Assembly (NCBI GenBank): GCA_020696345.1
Contig: JAEHCK010000027.1
Location: 1 to 40,883, forward strand
DNA length: 40,883 nt
DNA from: Thermoplasmata archaeon
GTDB taxonomy: Archaea; Thermoplasmatota; Penumbrarchaeia; JAEHCK01
Reading direction: 5' to 3'
A program made the position numbers and the translations under genes. This document shows positions 1-8,873 of the stretch, piece after piece; position 1 is the first letter of the stretch; every line of letters begins with the position of its first letter. The notes below the pieces were generated by a model that was given only the letters and a program-made list of their open reading frames with translations, made no database searches and was not told the DNA's origin.

Positions 1-160
1 CAACAAATTGTCAACGTCATTCATCACCGGGATTCGGGATTCGCACGCTTTAAATCGATAATGATTTAACTCGCTTGTGGGATTCGGGTATTATCGCTAA
101 AATATCAACCCACCCCCCACAACCCGCATCCCAAATCCCTTAATAATCAAAATAAATTCA

Positions 161-169
161 GGAGATGAT
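161..169 (+). promoter_or_regulatory. Shine-Dalgarno site of the hydroxyacyl-CoA dehydrogenase gene
   Basis: GGAGATGAT lies three bases before the ATG at 173. It differs by one base from the ideal archaeal GGAGGTGAT and fixes the start codon. Confidence 0.65.
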
Positions 170-172
170 TGC

Positions 173-1030
173 ATGGAAATAAAAAGTATTGGTGTGATAG
201 GTGCTGGCCAGATGGGTAATGGTATTGCCCAGGTAGCAGCCATGGCCGGATACGATGTTGAAATTCGTGATATTGACCAGCGGTTCGTTGATTCCGGGTT
301 GGCAAAAATAGACAAGAACCTGAACTGGTTAGCAGAGAATGAAAAGATCACCGCTGAAGAGCACCGAAATATCAGGGGCCGGATCAAGGGTACCCTGGCC
401 ATCAAAGATCTTAAAGACTGTAACATCGTGATCGAGGCAATAATAGAGGACGAGAAACTCAAGAAAGATCTATTCAATGAACTGGATGAGCTTTGCCCGG
501 AAAATACTATTTTTGCTTCAAACACATCATCCATATCCATCACCGAACTTGGTGGAGCTACTAAAAGACCTGATAAATTCATTGGTATGCATTTCATGAA
601 CCCTGTTGCGCGAATGAAGCTCGTTGAGATCATCCGCGGTCTCGGCACATCCGACGAGGTAACCAAAGCTACCATGGAGCTAGCAGAAAAGATGGGGAAA
701 ACACCTGTTGAGGTAAACGATTACCCTGGCTTTGTATCTAATAGGGTTTTACTACCCATGATCAACGAAGCTATTTTTGCCTATATGGAAGGTGTTGGCA
801 CCCCGGAAGCGATCGATACTGTTATGAAGCTTGGCATGAACCATCCCATGGGTCCGCTCGAACTGGCCGACCTCATCGGGTTGGACACTTGTCTTGCAAT
901 CATGAATGTGTTGCACACCGGCCTGGGCGATTCAAAATATCGGCCATGTCCATTATTGAAAAAAATGGTAAGCGCCAAATATCTTGGACGTAAAACAGGA
1001 AAAGGATTTTATGATTATTCGAAAAAATAA
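173..1030 (+). CDS. hbd: 3-hydroxyacyl-CoA (3-hydroxybutyryl-CoA) dehydrogenase
   Basis: A soluble NAD(P)-dependent enzyme that interconverts 3-hydroxyacyl-CoA and 3-oxoacyl-CoA in short-chain fatty acid or butyrate-type metabolism. The 285-residue length matches the stand-alone family. The N-terminal Rossmann fold has the dinucleotide loop GAGQMG at residues 10-15. The catalytic region shows SNTSSI (116-121), GMHFMNP with His140, Glu152 and Asn190, all expected active-site positions. The C-terminal helical domain ends in the typical [11 protein letters not shown]. The ATG at 173 follows a good Shine-Dalgarno site and places the Rossmann strand immediately after the start. No other fatty-acid gene is adjacent, so the direction of the reaction and the preferred chain length cannot be told from context. 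Identification is firm at family level; the butyryl preference is inferred from size and overall resemblance. Confidence 0.93.
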   Translation: MEIKSIGVIGAGQMGNGIAQVAAMAGYDVEIRDIDQRFVDSGLAKIDKNLNWLAENEKITAEEHRNIRGRIKGTLAIKDLKDCNIVIEAIIEDEKLKKDLFNELDELCPENTIFASNTSSISITELGGATKRPDKFIGMHFMNPVARMKLVEIIRGLGTSDEVTKATMELAEKMGKTPVEVNDYPGFVSNRVLLPMINEAIFAYMEGVGTPEAIDTVMKLGMNHPMGPLELADLIGLDTCLAIMNVLHTGLGDSKYRPCPLLKKMVSAKYLGRKTGKGFYDYSKK

Positions 1031-1083
1031 TTATGATTAACTTACATGTCGTTGATCGAATGTTGAAAAAATCATCGGTTAGG

Positions 1084-1093
1084 TATATATAAT
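1084..1093 (+). promoter_or_regulatory. TATA box for the gene at 1134
   Basis: TATATATAAT is centred about 45 bases before the ATG at 1134. Transcription would then begin near 1114, giving a leader of about 20 bases that carries GGAGTG at 1121-1126. Confidence 0.5.
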
Positions 1094-1133
1094 ATTTAGT
1101 GTTAAAGTAAATATTCTCGCGGAGTGTGGTTAA

Positions 1134-1997
1134 ATGATAGCTGGTATATTTGATAGGATATTTAAAAGAAAACAACAACCAGAGGTCGAAGAGGAACTCG
1201 ACCAGCATGTTGTGCCTCCTTCCGAAAGCACCGAGGGCACACTGGAGCCATGGCACGACTCTGCGGGATATCAAAAAGGCCTTTCTGACCTGGAAATGGA
1301 TGCAAATATTTTATCCAAGTTCGATGGAATTGAATATCAACTAAAATTATACAATAAAAGTATTGAGATGATAGGCGACATTACTGTCAATCTTCAATCA
1401 CAAAAAAAGTTAATTGCAGATATTCCCAAACCAACAAATTTGGTGGAAATGTTGGCCTCGAGAAAATCGGTTATTATGAAATTTAATATTCAACCAAAGT
1501 TTACCATTGGTAAGACAGGTGTTTATGGAAAAATAGAGTACTTTGATTTCAAATCCAAGGAGCGCAAGATCTTTAGACTGCCCCAGATGTATATAGATTT
1601 CGTGGTGAGAGAATTAAAACCCAAACGCGTGAATGAAGATGAATGGCGGCAAATTTGTAGTGGGTTAGAAAGTTATGATGTCGAAACAAAGGTAATGGAG
1701 ATCGCTCCTAGTAAGCTATTCAAGATATTCTATGAAGTGACAGATAGAACCGGACTTTTTATGCTGCCTCTAATTGAAAATGTAAATCTATACCGGGGTA
1801 TAGCCAGGTTTTATGGATTTGATGATGATGGGCACAATTATGCAGTAGAAATACAAATAATAGGCGATAAAAAGAACTCGAAGGTATTATTTCGTGTTTG
1901 GAGTGTGAAGGCAGAGAATGCAATGGGTCTCGCGTTTAATATTTTGGATACTATCAATGAGGTTATGAAAATAAAAAAATTTATAGTTGAAAAATAA
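1134..1997 (+). CDS. Hypothetical protein, 287 residues
   Basis: I do not recognise this family. The protein has no evident signal peptide or membrane helix. It opens with a short basic amphipathic stretch (MIAGIFDRIFKRKQ), then an acidic, Pro/Ser-rich linker to about residue 45, then a helical segment to about residue 95. The remainder is a mixed alpha/beta region rich in aromatic and basic residues, ending in a helix near residues 260-287. The ATG at 1134 has an upstream TATA box and GGAGTG eight bases before it. The next gene starts 70 bases downstream in the same direction but has its own TATA box. The two proteins may work together, though nothing beyond adjacency shows this. The basic N-terminal helix could be a membrane-surface anchor; that is only a guess. 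Confidence 0.75.
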   Translation: MIAGIFDRIFKRKQQPEVEEELDQHVVPPSESTEGTLEPWHDSAGYQKGLSDLEMDANILSKFDGIEYQLKLYNKSIEMIGDITVNLQSQKKLIADIPKPTNLVEMLASRKSVIMKFNIQPKFTIGKTGVYGKIEYFDFKSKERKIFRLPQMYIDFVVRELKPKRVNEDEWRQICSGLESYDVETKVMEIAPSKLFKIFYEVTDRTGLFMLPLIENVNLYRGIARFYGFDDDGHNYAVEIQIIGDKKNSKVLFRVWSVKAENAMGLAFNILDTINEVMKIKKFIVEK

Positions 1998-2039
1998 TAA
2001 CGAATAAAACTTCCCGTGTTTACACATAGACTTTGATAA

Positions 2040-2050
2040 TGTATAAAAAA
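2040..2050 (+). promoter_or_regulatory. TATA box for the gene at 2067
   Basis: An AT-rich TGTATAAAAAA ends 17 bases before ATG 2067. At the usual archaeal spacing, transcription would start at or very near that ATG. This argues for a leaderless message and against the TTG at 2058. Confidence 0.45.
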
Positions 2051-2066
2051 AGTTAAGTTGAGATTT

Positions 2067-3398
2067 ATGGCAGTAAATACAGCAAACATCGGCAGCGCTC
2101 AAATTGAGATTCAAAAAATTGATAAATCTCAGGAAGGGGCATTTTTGGAAACACTTCAGGGTAAGGGTTACGAACCTCTGGGTGACCCCCTCCAGATCGA
2201 GCTGGATAGGGATATCAACGATATCCGGATCTATGCACAGACCCATGGTCAGCAATTGGGCGCTACACTTGTTACCGAGGTGGAAAATCCACAGGCACAA
2301 CCCGGTCTAGTAGCTATTTTGGTCTATTATTTTTGGCGACTACCACAAGTACAAGCACAAGTCCAACCCCAACCATTTGCATGTCCTTATTGTACACAAC
2401 CGTTCATGGCACTTCCAGAACCACAAAGTCAAGTAGTTGCATGTCCCAATTGCGGTAGTGCAAATATAGTTCCGGCAGTTGAGGTGCCTGCACCACCACA
2501 ACCACCGCCACCACCGCCACCGGCTCCCGCAACACCACCTGCTCCTGCCCCGGCACCTGCCCCGGCACCTGCACCTGCACCAACAGCACCTACACCCGCG
2601 CCTGTGCCCGCCCCTGCTGCCCCTGCAGCAGCAGCGCCAAGCGCTCAGGCTACAACTACAACACCACCCGCCGCACCTGTATCCGCTCCCGCACACGTAC
2701 CTGCCCCTGCCGCCCCTACACCCGCGCCTGTGCCTGCACCAGCAGCAGCAGCGCCAAGCGCTCAAGCTACAACACCCGCCGCACCTGTATACGCTCCCGC
2801 ACCTACTCCTGCACCTGCAGCGCCCGCTGCACCTACGGCCAGTACAGATGGTTCAAATCAAGATTATTCTTCAGAATATTCAAGCTTCGATTATTTTTCT
2901 CAAAAAGTCCAGGTAACAGACAATAAACCAAAAGCACCATTATTAACCCCGGAATACGAGCAATCCTATACCGCACTATTTCCCAGTGTTGAACAGGCGA
3001 TCAAGATCAATATGCAAAAACTTGCAGATCTATTGGGCAACAAAAATAATACTATTAAATTCTATGATTCCGGAGAATTGATGTATCCAAAGGTCACTAT
3101 ACGGAAAGATGCGTATACACATTTAGGCACGCGAGAAATGGATCTGTTTTTGATAAAGGATGGGGTTAATGATTATAAGATCATATCCAACGAGACCCAT
3201 GGCACCACTGGTGGCACTCTCATGCCCATGCAAGACGAGCTGTTTTCACTCAAAACATTAGGTCATGCAAGTTATCGTACTATGGAGGATTGGGCATACC
3301 TGGATGAGGAGCAGAAGTTGGCTGTGTCCAAGTGCATATATGCTTTTACTGACATATATAATAAGAAATTACCTAAACCCGGGGAAGAGGGGAAATAA
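2067..3398 (+). CDS. Zinc-ribbon protein with a long Pro/Ala-rich linker
   Basis: About 443 residues in three parts. The N-terminal region (about 1-95) is an alpha/beta domain I cannot name, with a hydrophobic patch near residues 82-91. It is followed by a four-cysteine zinc ribbon (CPYC at 106-109 and CPNC at 126-129). Residues from about 138 to 275 are almost entirely Pro and Ala with some Gln and Thr, an extended flexible linker encoded by imperfect internal repeats. The C-terminal domain (about 300-443) is globular, contains no cysteines and is unrecognised. I start at ATG 2067 rather than the in-frame TTG at 2058, because the TATA box lies so close that the TTG would sit upstream of the transcript. 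There is no signal peptide, so it is probably cytoplasmic. Zinc ribbons also end the two giant surface proteins in this window. Confidence 0.75.
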   Translation: MAVNTANIGSAQIEIQKIDKSQEGAFLETLQGKGYEPLGDPLQIELDRDINDIRIYAQTHGQQLGATLVTEVENPQAQPGLVAILVYYFWRLPQVQAQVQPQPFACPYCTQPFMALPEPQSQVVACPNCGSANIVPAVEVPAPPQPPPPPPPAPATPPAPAPAPAPAPAPAPTAPTPAPVPAPAAPAAAAPSAQATTTTPPAAPVSAPAHVPAPAAPTPAPVPAPAAAAPSAQATTPAAPVYAPAPTPAPAAPAAPTASTDGSNQDYSSEYSSFDYFSQKVQVTDNKPKAPLLTPEYEQSYTALFPSVEQAIKINMQKLADLLGNKNNTIKFYDSGELMYPKVTIRKDAYTHLGTREMDLFLIKDGVNDYKIISNETHGTTGGTLMPMQDELFSLKTLGHASYRTMEDWAYLDEEQKLAVSKCIYAFTDIYNKKLPKPGEEGK

Positions 3399-3401
3399 TA
3401 C

Positions 3402-3408
3402 TTTTTTT
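3402..3408 (+). terminator. Oligo-T terminator after the zinc-ribbon gene
   Basis: A run of seven T residues begins three bases after the stop codon. Archaeal RNA polymerase commonly terminates at such tracts. There is no clear hairpin. Confidence 0.4.
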
Positions 3409-3502
3409 ATGAAATGCAGTATATCTCACTTTATTGTTAGGATGTTGGATATTTCGAATTTTTATTAGGATGTTTGATTTGTTATTGATAATTCATTAAT
3501 GC

Positions 3503-3796
3503 ATCCCATTATCTCAATGACATATCTAACATCCTGCTATCCCAGTGATATTTAGAACATCCTGCCATCTCTTCGACATTTAGAACATCCTGCCATCTCA
3601 GTGATATTTAGAACATCCCGCCATCTCAGCGACATTTAGAACATCCTGGTATCTCAGCGACATTTAGAACATCCCGCCATCCCAACGACATATAGAACAT
3701 CCTGTTATCTCAGCGACATTTAGAACATCCCGTTATCTCAACGACATATAGAACATCCTGTTATCTCAGCGACATATAGAAGCCATCTCAACGACA
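3503..3796. repeat. 28-bp tandem repeat array, ten copies plus a partial
   Basis: Ten directly repeated 28-bp units run back to back from 3503 with no spacers, consensus roughly ATCCTGCCATCTCAGCGACA followed by TTTAGAAC. Unit starts fall at 3503, 3531, 3559 and every 28 bases to 3755. A final partial copy follows a 6-base deletion. Variation is concentrated at a few positions. Because there are no unique spacers this is not a CRISPR array. It fills the gap between two convergent genes. Two diverged inverted pieces (GGATGTT-like) occur just upstream at 3439-3475. Confidence 0.92.
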
Positions 3797-3808
3797 ACCG
3801 TGCCCCTC

Positions 3809-6800
3809 TCAAAGTTGTCCCTTAATACCGCAGCTTGGACATTGTATCAATCTATTCACAGCACTCGTCTTAAAGATACATTTACATTCCGGGCACTTGA
3901 AGTTTTCAGTTTTGGTCTTTTTCTTGGTCATTGACTTTGAATGTTCAGCTTTTGTCTTTGGTATTTTGCCTGATAAACCACAATGCGGGCACGTTAATAC
4001 GCCCGACCCAGACTCCAACCCGGACGACGAGTCGTCAAGAAATAGCGAGCTGCAACCTGGACATTTTATCTTATTCATCTTGAATACTACCGGATCATCC
4101 AGGATTATAGCTTCCAGCAGATCATCATGGACCGAACCATTATCCCCGACATCCACATCCAAACTCAATTCGACCCTGTCATTATCATATTCCTCAGATA
4201 TCTGACCTCGTACCTGTGTCTGTACCCTGGTAGTCTCGTTGTATCTTTTATGAACAAAAATGAACAAGGCAGATAATACTATGAATACGCCAATAATGAA
4301 TGTGATCACCAGTATAAGGTTGTCAGTCAAGAAACCTTCGGGCTCTTTAATTTCTTCAACAATTAAAATGTTCAGTGTTTCTTCACGGTCATTTTCCAGG
4401 CCGGCTTCATCATGGACCAACAGGGTAACTTCATATTGACCGGGTTTATCATATTTATGTTTGAATATATCTGTGGTCACCCAACCGGATTCTTTGCCGT
4501 CTCCATAATTCATATAATACTCGGCAATATTATTATTATCATGTGAACCAGTAACCGTAAAGGTAACTATACTTCCTTTATTATATGTCAACATATCGAT
4601 ATCCAGTTGTGCACGTGGCGGGGTAATATCGACCTTAAGAGTTATCATCTCCTCTTCACCTATGTTTCCAGCAACGTCTACCGAATGATAATAGATCTTA
4701 GTTATTCCCTCTAGCACTTCAAATTGCTCTGGCACCACAACGTCTAGGTCTGTGTGATCACCGAAATGATAATACACCTCCATCTTAGCCTCCGCGTCAA
4801 GCTCGGGCTCGGTACCGAAACGTAGTGTGGGTATCACATCATACCAATCATTGTCACCTGTGGGTGTTTTTGGCTCTAAATGAACCGTGGTTATCGGTCT
4901 GATAGTATCCAACTTAATTTCGATCTTGATCTGTTCCCCGGTGTTGCCTGCTATATCGGTGGAATAATATGTTAGTGTATGAACACCTTCAATACCTTTT
5001 ATCGGATCGTAATATACTTGTGAGGGCGAGTCATCCCAAAAATAGAATATCGTCCCATCTTGCTCGGTTTCCAGATCAATGGATACCCCAGATACAAAAT
5101 ATCCATTCTCGCCATCTGGGAATTCGGGTGCGAGTGTATGTTGAGTTTGCGGCGGCACGGTATCAAGTTTTATCGAATAGCTCTTTATCTTCTCCTGACA
5201 ACCGGCAAAGTCAACCGAATAATAAAATAATGTGTTCTCACCTTCCGGGCAGGTAATTGGTTTTGTGTTTTGATATTGATACGTTCGATTGTTAGCATCA
5301 CCTGACCAATAATAATATGTATCCGCACCATCTTCAGTGGTGAACGATATGGAAGGCTGTGCATTATCATTATACCAGCCATTCGACCCCGATGGCTCTG
5401 CCGGTGAGCATATCAGACCTGTTTTGGGCGGTGTGATATCAACTTTTAGGGTCATTGTAAGATCTTCACCCTTAATACTCGCCAGATCTTTAGAATAATA
5501 ATGGAGCTCATGGATGCCCACAGGCGCTTGTATAGGGTCTGTAAAGGTCAAGTTAAGGTCATCGTCAAAGGCATAATATATTACTGCACCAACCTCGCCC
5601 GTTACCGTTATATTGATCATTGGTTGAAGTGTATACCATCCATTACGACCGTTCGGCGTCTCGGGAGCCATGGAGACTTCACAGACGGGCGGGGTTAGAT
5701 CCACTTTGAACAGAACATTTTGACCCTGTTCGAAATTATTTGAAAGATCAACCGAATAGAAATTAAGTACATGCTCGCCTTCGAAAGCAATTATTGGTTC
5801 AACATATATCTCGTAAGTCTCATCATCGGAATCATTATCCCAGCGATAATATGTGACTCCGTCCTCATTGATAGAGAGATTTATAGTAGGTACGGTTAGA
5901 TACCAGTCATTCTCGCCATCGGGCATTTGCGGTTTTATTTCGGACAGGGTCACCGGCGGGACCATATCACTAATGGTAACGCGCTCCAGGTAGGGTATGA
6001 AGTTCGTTTTGGTAATGGTAAGGTTCAATCTCTGGGGTATGCCCGCCGTATAAAAAACCACCTCACCCGTGGTAGATGTGATCTTTACATCCAACAGTGC
6101 CGAGGTGGTATTGGTAGCGTATTCCTGGAGGCAGACAACTGCATTTTTAACAGGTGATCCGGTTTGGTTTTGAATAGTAATGATCAATGTATTCTCATCC
6201 GAAACATTTGTGACATTGAATGTTTGTGGTTTCTCGGTCCAGAGCGGAAGTTCGGGTTCGCCAAGAAGATTGACCTCTAACCAGCATGCCTGAACCTCGC
6301 CGTTCGAGGATTCGTCCGGGAATCGGTTGCCAAAACTTTCCGAATAATGCTTTTTACCATCAGTGAACGCACTGCCCAATCCAAAATTATATTGTGATAA
6401 CTGCCTAATGAAATCTTCCTGTAGACCAGTGGCAAACGGTCCGTAACCGTAACCTATGGACCCAACAGATGTGCGCGCAGAACCGATATATCCTATCCCT
6501 GCATTACCCACATTCTCCGTGAATGTTTCACCAATGCAATCACCAAAGTTACCATACCCCGAGTCCGACGGGTCGTCGAACCACTGGGTCAAACATGACA
6601 TGGCATAGACCACGGGTTTCATGTGGCTGTTTTTGAATTTGTTCACATCACCCTTATTCAACAAACCGCTGTATCCGTAATTATAGGTCCATGACGTTGG
6701 TCCGCCGTGGCCGAGATAGTTCAAAAATGTGGCGCCAGTATTGATGGATTTTATTATCTCGCTTTTGGAGAACGGTTTATTACCATTCTCTGAATCCTCA

Positions 6801-8266
6801 TAGAACTTATCAAACGTGCCATATATGAATTTCAAGTATTTATCATAAAAATATTCGCTCTGCTCTGCACCGTCACCACGATTGTGCACATTAGGCCCGA
6901 TCAGAATTACCTTATCGGTCCAATTCTCGATGCCTGGGTTACATTCGTAATTGATGACCTCATCCACCCACTCCGACATCTTTACCTCTTGATTGATCGC
7001 GATGCGCCCCACTATGATATCCGGATAAATATCGTCCAGATCTCCAAGTTCGCCGTATATGTGATCTCCATCCACATCCCAAGTGGTTCCCTCGCTTATA
7101 CATGCATAATAGCTATCTGACGGTATCTCACCATCATCGGCACCTGCATATGGGTTCGGGTCATGGCACATTCGCGGTGGGACCGCATCATAATCGCCCG
7201 CCAGTAAAACGTATTCAGTGCCCAGTTCATTATACGACCATCTGATATAGTTCCGCAGCTCATCGGGTTCATCATATCCGTCAAATGTCTCATTTTCATA
7301 GATCGAGTTGACATCAACTATTTTGGTAGTCAACCCTTTTCGCAGTTTCCATGCCGCCAACGGCTCGAGCTTATCCACCAGTGGAGCGGTTGTCAGGATC
7401 AAGTACTTGACCTCATACTCCTCCTCATAATTATCCTCGTTCCAATTCTCATCTGCTGCTGCATCACGTGCACTACCTGTACTCTCCGATCCGCCACCGC
7501 GTGTAACAGTAACACCGCAAAATTCAGGACCTTCCGGTTCTTGTGGAACACTTACAGGATCATAATAGACCTGGACATGGGCTTTTTGGAATAAAATGCC
7601 GCTCCGCAACGCGGGGTTGTATTTACACGGATAAAGATGAATGGTGTATATGTTCCGAACCTCATTGCCCACCGTGATCCTATCGAGCTTGGTCAGGGTA
7701 AGATCATATTGTGGATAATATTCGGCAATCGACTTATATGAATCTATTTTTCCGGAAATGTAATCCTCATTCGCATTACCCACTCGAGAATTACCGAGAT
7801 CGGGAGCGATCAATACTTCCGGTTCAGGGGCCGGCGGAAGTAACAGATCATCCAGTTCTGTAGGTTCAGAATATGTGACCTCTATGCCGGATACATCATA
7901 CCCTGTATCGAACACGATGGTTTTCACGGGCACTCTTGGCTCCCAGGGAACAAAAGTATAAAAACACCCCTCTATCCGAACCAGCTCCCACTCCTGAGAC
8001 CAGCGGGTTTCTTTAACGATATCAAACTCGAAATCTATGTTAAACTCCTCAAGAATTACCGGTGATGAAATTTCGGCTAGATCGGAGTTTTGTATTATTC
8101 TACCCTCCATGGCGGCATCCGGTAACCGGTTCATCGGCTCCATGGAAACCTCAGGTACGGACGAAGAGCTTTGTATTCCACTGCCGGAGCCTATAATTCC
8201 AAATAATGATATGACAAGAATAAGCAGCATGGCCCATGCTCTTGGTTTATTACCAAAACCATTCAA
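3809..8266 (-). CDS. Gingipain-like (peptidase C25) membrane-anchored surface protease with cytoplasmic zinc ribbons
   Basis: A secreted cysteine protease likely to digest extracellular protein at the cell surface. Residue numbers count from the upstream ATG at 8302; subtract 12 for the start chosen here. A signal peptide (about 20-42) leads to a propeptide-like region and the C25 catalytic domain (about 299-690), with the dyad His532 in NYLGHGG and Cys570 in VYAMSC. Then come five repeats of about 90 residues (780-1228) resembling the OmpL47-type beta domain, each with PPxT, GxNxWY and YYSxDxAGN motifs. A PKD-like domain (1228-1314), one membrane helix (1327-1350), and a cytoplasmic tail with CPGC/CPHC and CPEC/CPSC zinc-ribbon motifs follow. 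I choose the TTG at 8266: AGGAGGTATCA sits just before it, and the upstream ATG lies inside the promoter. The product is 1,485 residues. Confidence 0.9.
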   Translation of the reverse strand: MNGFGNKPRAWAMLLILVISLFGIIGSGSGIQSSSSVPEVSMEPMNRLPDAAMEGRIIQNSDLAEISSPVILEEFNIDFEFDIVKETRWSQEWELVRIEGCFYTFVPWEPRVPVKTIVFDTGYDVSGIEVTYSEPTELDDLLLPPAPEPEVLIAPDLGNSRVGNANEDYISGKIDSYKSIAEYYPQYDLTLTKLDRITVGNEVRNIYTIHLYPCKYNPALRSGILFQKAHVQVYYDPVSVPQEPEGPEFCGVTVTRGGGSESTGSARDAAADENWNEDNYEEEYEVKYLILTTAPLVDKLEPLAAWKLRKGLTTKIVDVNSIYENETFDGYDEPDELRNYIRWSYNELGTEYVLLAGDYDAVPPRMCHDPNPYAGADDGEIPSDSYYACISEGTTWDVDGDHIYGELGDLDDIYPDIIVGRIAINQEVKMSEWVDEVINYECNPGIENWTDKVILIGPNVHNRGDGAEQSEYFYDKYLKFIYGTFDKFYEDSENGNKPFSKSEIIKSINTGATFLNYLGHGGPTSWTYNYGYSGLLNKGDVNKFKNSHMKPVVYAMSCLTQWFDDPSDSGYGNFGDCIGETFTENVGNAGIGYIGSARTSVGSIGYGYGPFATGLQEDFIRQLSQYNFGLGSAFTDGKKHYSESFGNRFPDESSNGEVQACWLEVNLLGEPELPLWTEKPQTFNVTNVSDENTLIITIQNQTGSPVKNAVVCLQEYATNTTSALLDVKITSTTGEVVFYTAGIPQRLNLTITKTNFIPYLERVTISDMVPPVTLSEIKPQMPDGENDWYLTVPTINLSINEDGVTYYRWDNDSDDETYEIYVEPIIAFEGEHVLNFYSVDLSNNFEQGQNVLFKVDLTPPVCEVSMAPETPNGRNGWYTLQPMINITVTGEVGAVIYYAFDDDLNLTFTDPIQAPVGIHELHYYSKDLASIKGEDLTMTLKVDITPPKTGLICSPAEPSGSNGWYNDNAQPSISFTTEDGADTYYYWSGDANNRTYQYQNTKPITCPEGENTLFYYSVDFAGCQEKIKSYSIKLDTVPPQTQHTLAPEFPDGENGYFVSGVSIDLETEQDGTIFYFWDDSPSQVYYDPIKGIEGVHTLTYYSTDIAGNTGEQIKIEIKLDTIRPITTVHLEPKTPTGDNDWYDVIPTLRFGTEPELDAEAKMEVYYHFGDHTDLDVVVPEQFEVLEGITKIYYHSVDVAGNIGEEEMITLKVDITPPRAQLDIDMLTYNKGSIVTFTVTGSHDNNNIAEYYMNYGDGKESGWVTTDIFKHKYDKPGQYEVTLLVHDEAGLENDREETLNILIVEEIKEPEGFLTDNLILVITFIIGVFIVLSALFIFVHKRYNETTRVQTQVRGQISEEYDNDRVELSLDVDVGDNGSVHDDLLEAIILDDPVVFKMNKIKCPGCSSLFLDDSSSGLESGSGVLTCPHCGLSGKIPKTKAEHSKSMTKKKTKTENFKCPECKCIFKTSAVNRLIQCPSCGIKGQL

Positions 8267-8270
8267 TATA

Positions 8271-8281
8271 TGATACCTCCT
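8271..8281 (-). promoter_or_regulatory. Strong Shine-Dalgarno site that sets a TTG start
   Basis: On the minus strand AGGAGGTATCA lies four bases before TTG at 8266, with eight bases between GGAGGT and the codon. It decides the start of the C25 protease gene against the ATG 36 bases further upstream. Confidence 0.75.
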
Positions 8282-8303
8282 TAAATTGGATTTTCTTTTC
8301 ATT

Positions 8304-8315
8304 ATTTAAATATAT
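8304..8315 (-). promoter_or_regulatory. TATA box of the C25 protease gene
   Basis: Minus-strand ATATATTTAAAT is centred about 43 bases upstream of TTG 8266. A transcript starting near 8283 would just include the Shine-Dalgarno site and exclude the ATG at 8302. Confidence 0.55.
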
Positions 8316-8396
8316 CTTATTATTTTATTGTGATGTATTATTAATTTTTTGATAATTTGATGGGATGTTGATGGATAGTGGCGGTGATGAGTTAGT

Positions 8397-8639
8397 GATT
8401 GACAGACGCCTTAATCGATTATTGATTGACAGATGCCGTGATCGATTATTGATTGATAGATGCCTGGCTGAATTAGCGAATGACAGATACCTGGCTGAAT
8501 TAGTGAATGACAGATGCCGAGATTAATTGTTGATTGATAGATGCCTGGCTGAATTAGCGAATGACAGATGCCGAGATTAATTGTTGATTGATAGATGCCT
8601 GGCTGAATTAGCGAATGACAGATGCCTGGATTATTTTAT
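8397..8639. repeat. 27-bp tandem repeat array, left arm (nine copies)
   Basis: Nine contiguous 27-bp units start at 8397 and every 27 bases to 8613. They mix two sub-types, GATTGATAGATGCCTGGCTG... and GAATGACAGATGCCGAGATT..., that partly alternate. A degraded tenth unit follows from 8640. The period is a multiple of three and open frames cross it, but I see no reason to call it coding. Confidence 0.9.
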
Positions 8640-8674
8640 TAATAACAGATACCAAGTAGAGACACTGCAGTATA

Positions 8675-8782
8675 GTATCTATTCAGTACCAACCCAGCCA
8701 GGTATCTGTTCAGTATCAACCTATCACGGTATCTGTTCAGCATCAACTCAGCCTGGTTTCTGTTCAGCATCAACTCAGCAAA
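8675..8782. repeat. 27-bp repeat array in inverted orientation, right arm (four copies)
   Basis: Four 27-bp units (8675, 8702, 8729, 8756), consensus near GTATCTGTTCAGCATCAACT followed by CAGCCTG, are the reverse complement of the left-arm family: CAGCCAGGTATCTGTT here against AACAGATACCTGGCTG-like units there. A weak fifth unit may follow. Left and right arms flank a unique stretch of about 35 bases and could pair into a large hairpin. The whole lies between the divergent C25 protease and RDD genes, a 570-base gap. Confidence 0.85.
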
Positions 8783-8873
8783 TTATCATCCCATACTCAA
8801 CCCATCAAATTCTATTGAATAAGTTTTTAGTACTATGTCCTTTCTTAACATATATTAGAAGTGAGGATCATAA

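Noticed and set aside
1-160. Gene or RNA at the left edge
   Set aside because: Only a short GGGATTCGGGATTCG-type repeat and a C-rich stretch are visible; no frame or RNA structure is convincing.
2340-2765. Arg/Trp/Cys-rich antisense frames opposite the Pro/Ala linker
   Set aside because: These are shadows of the low-complexity linker.
3503-3796. Possible CRISPR array
   Set aside because: The 28-bp units are contiguous with no unique spacers and no cas genes are in the window.
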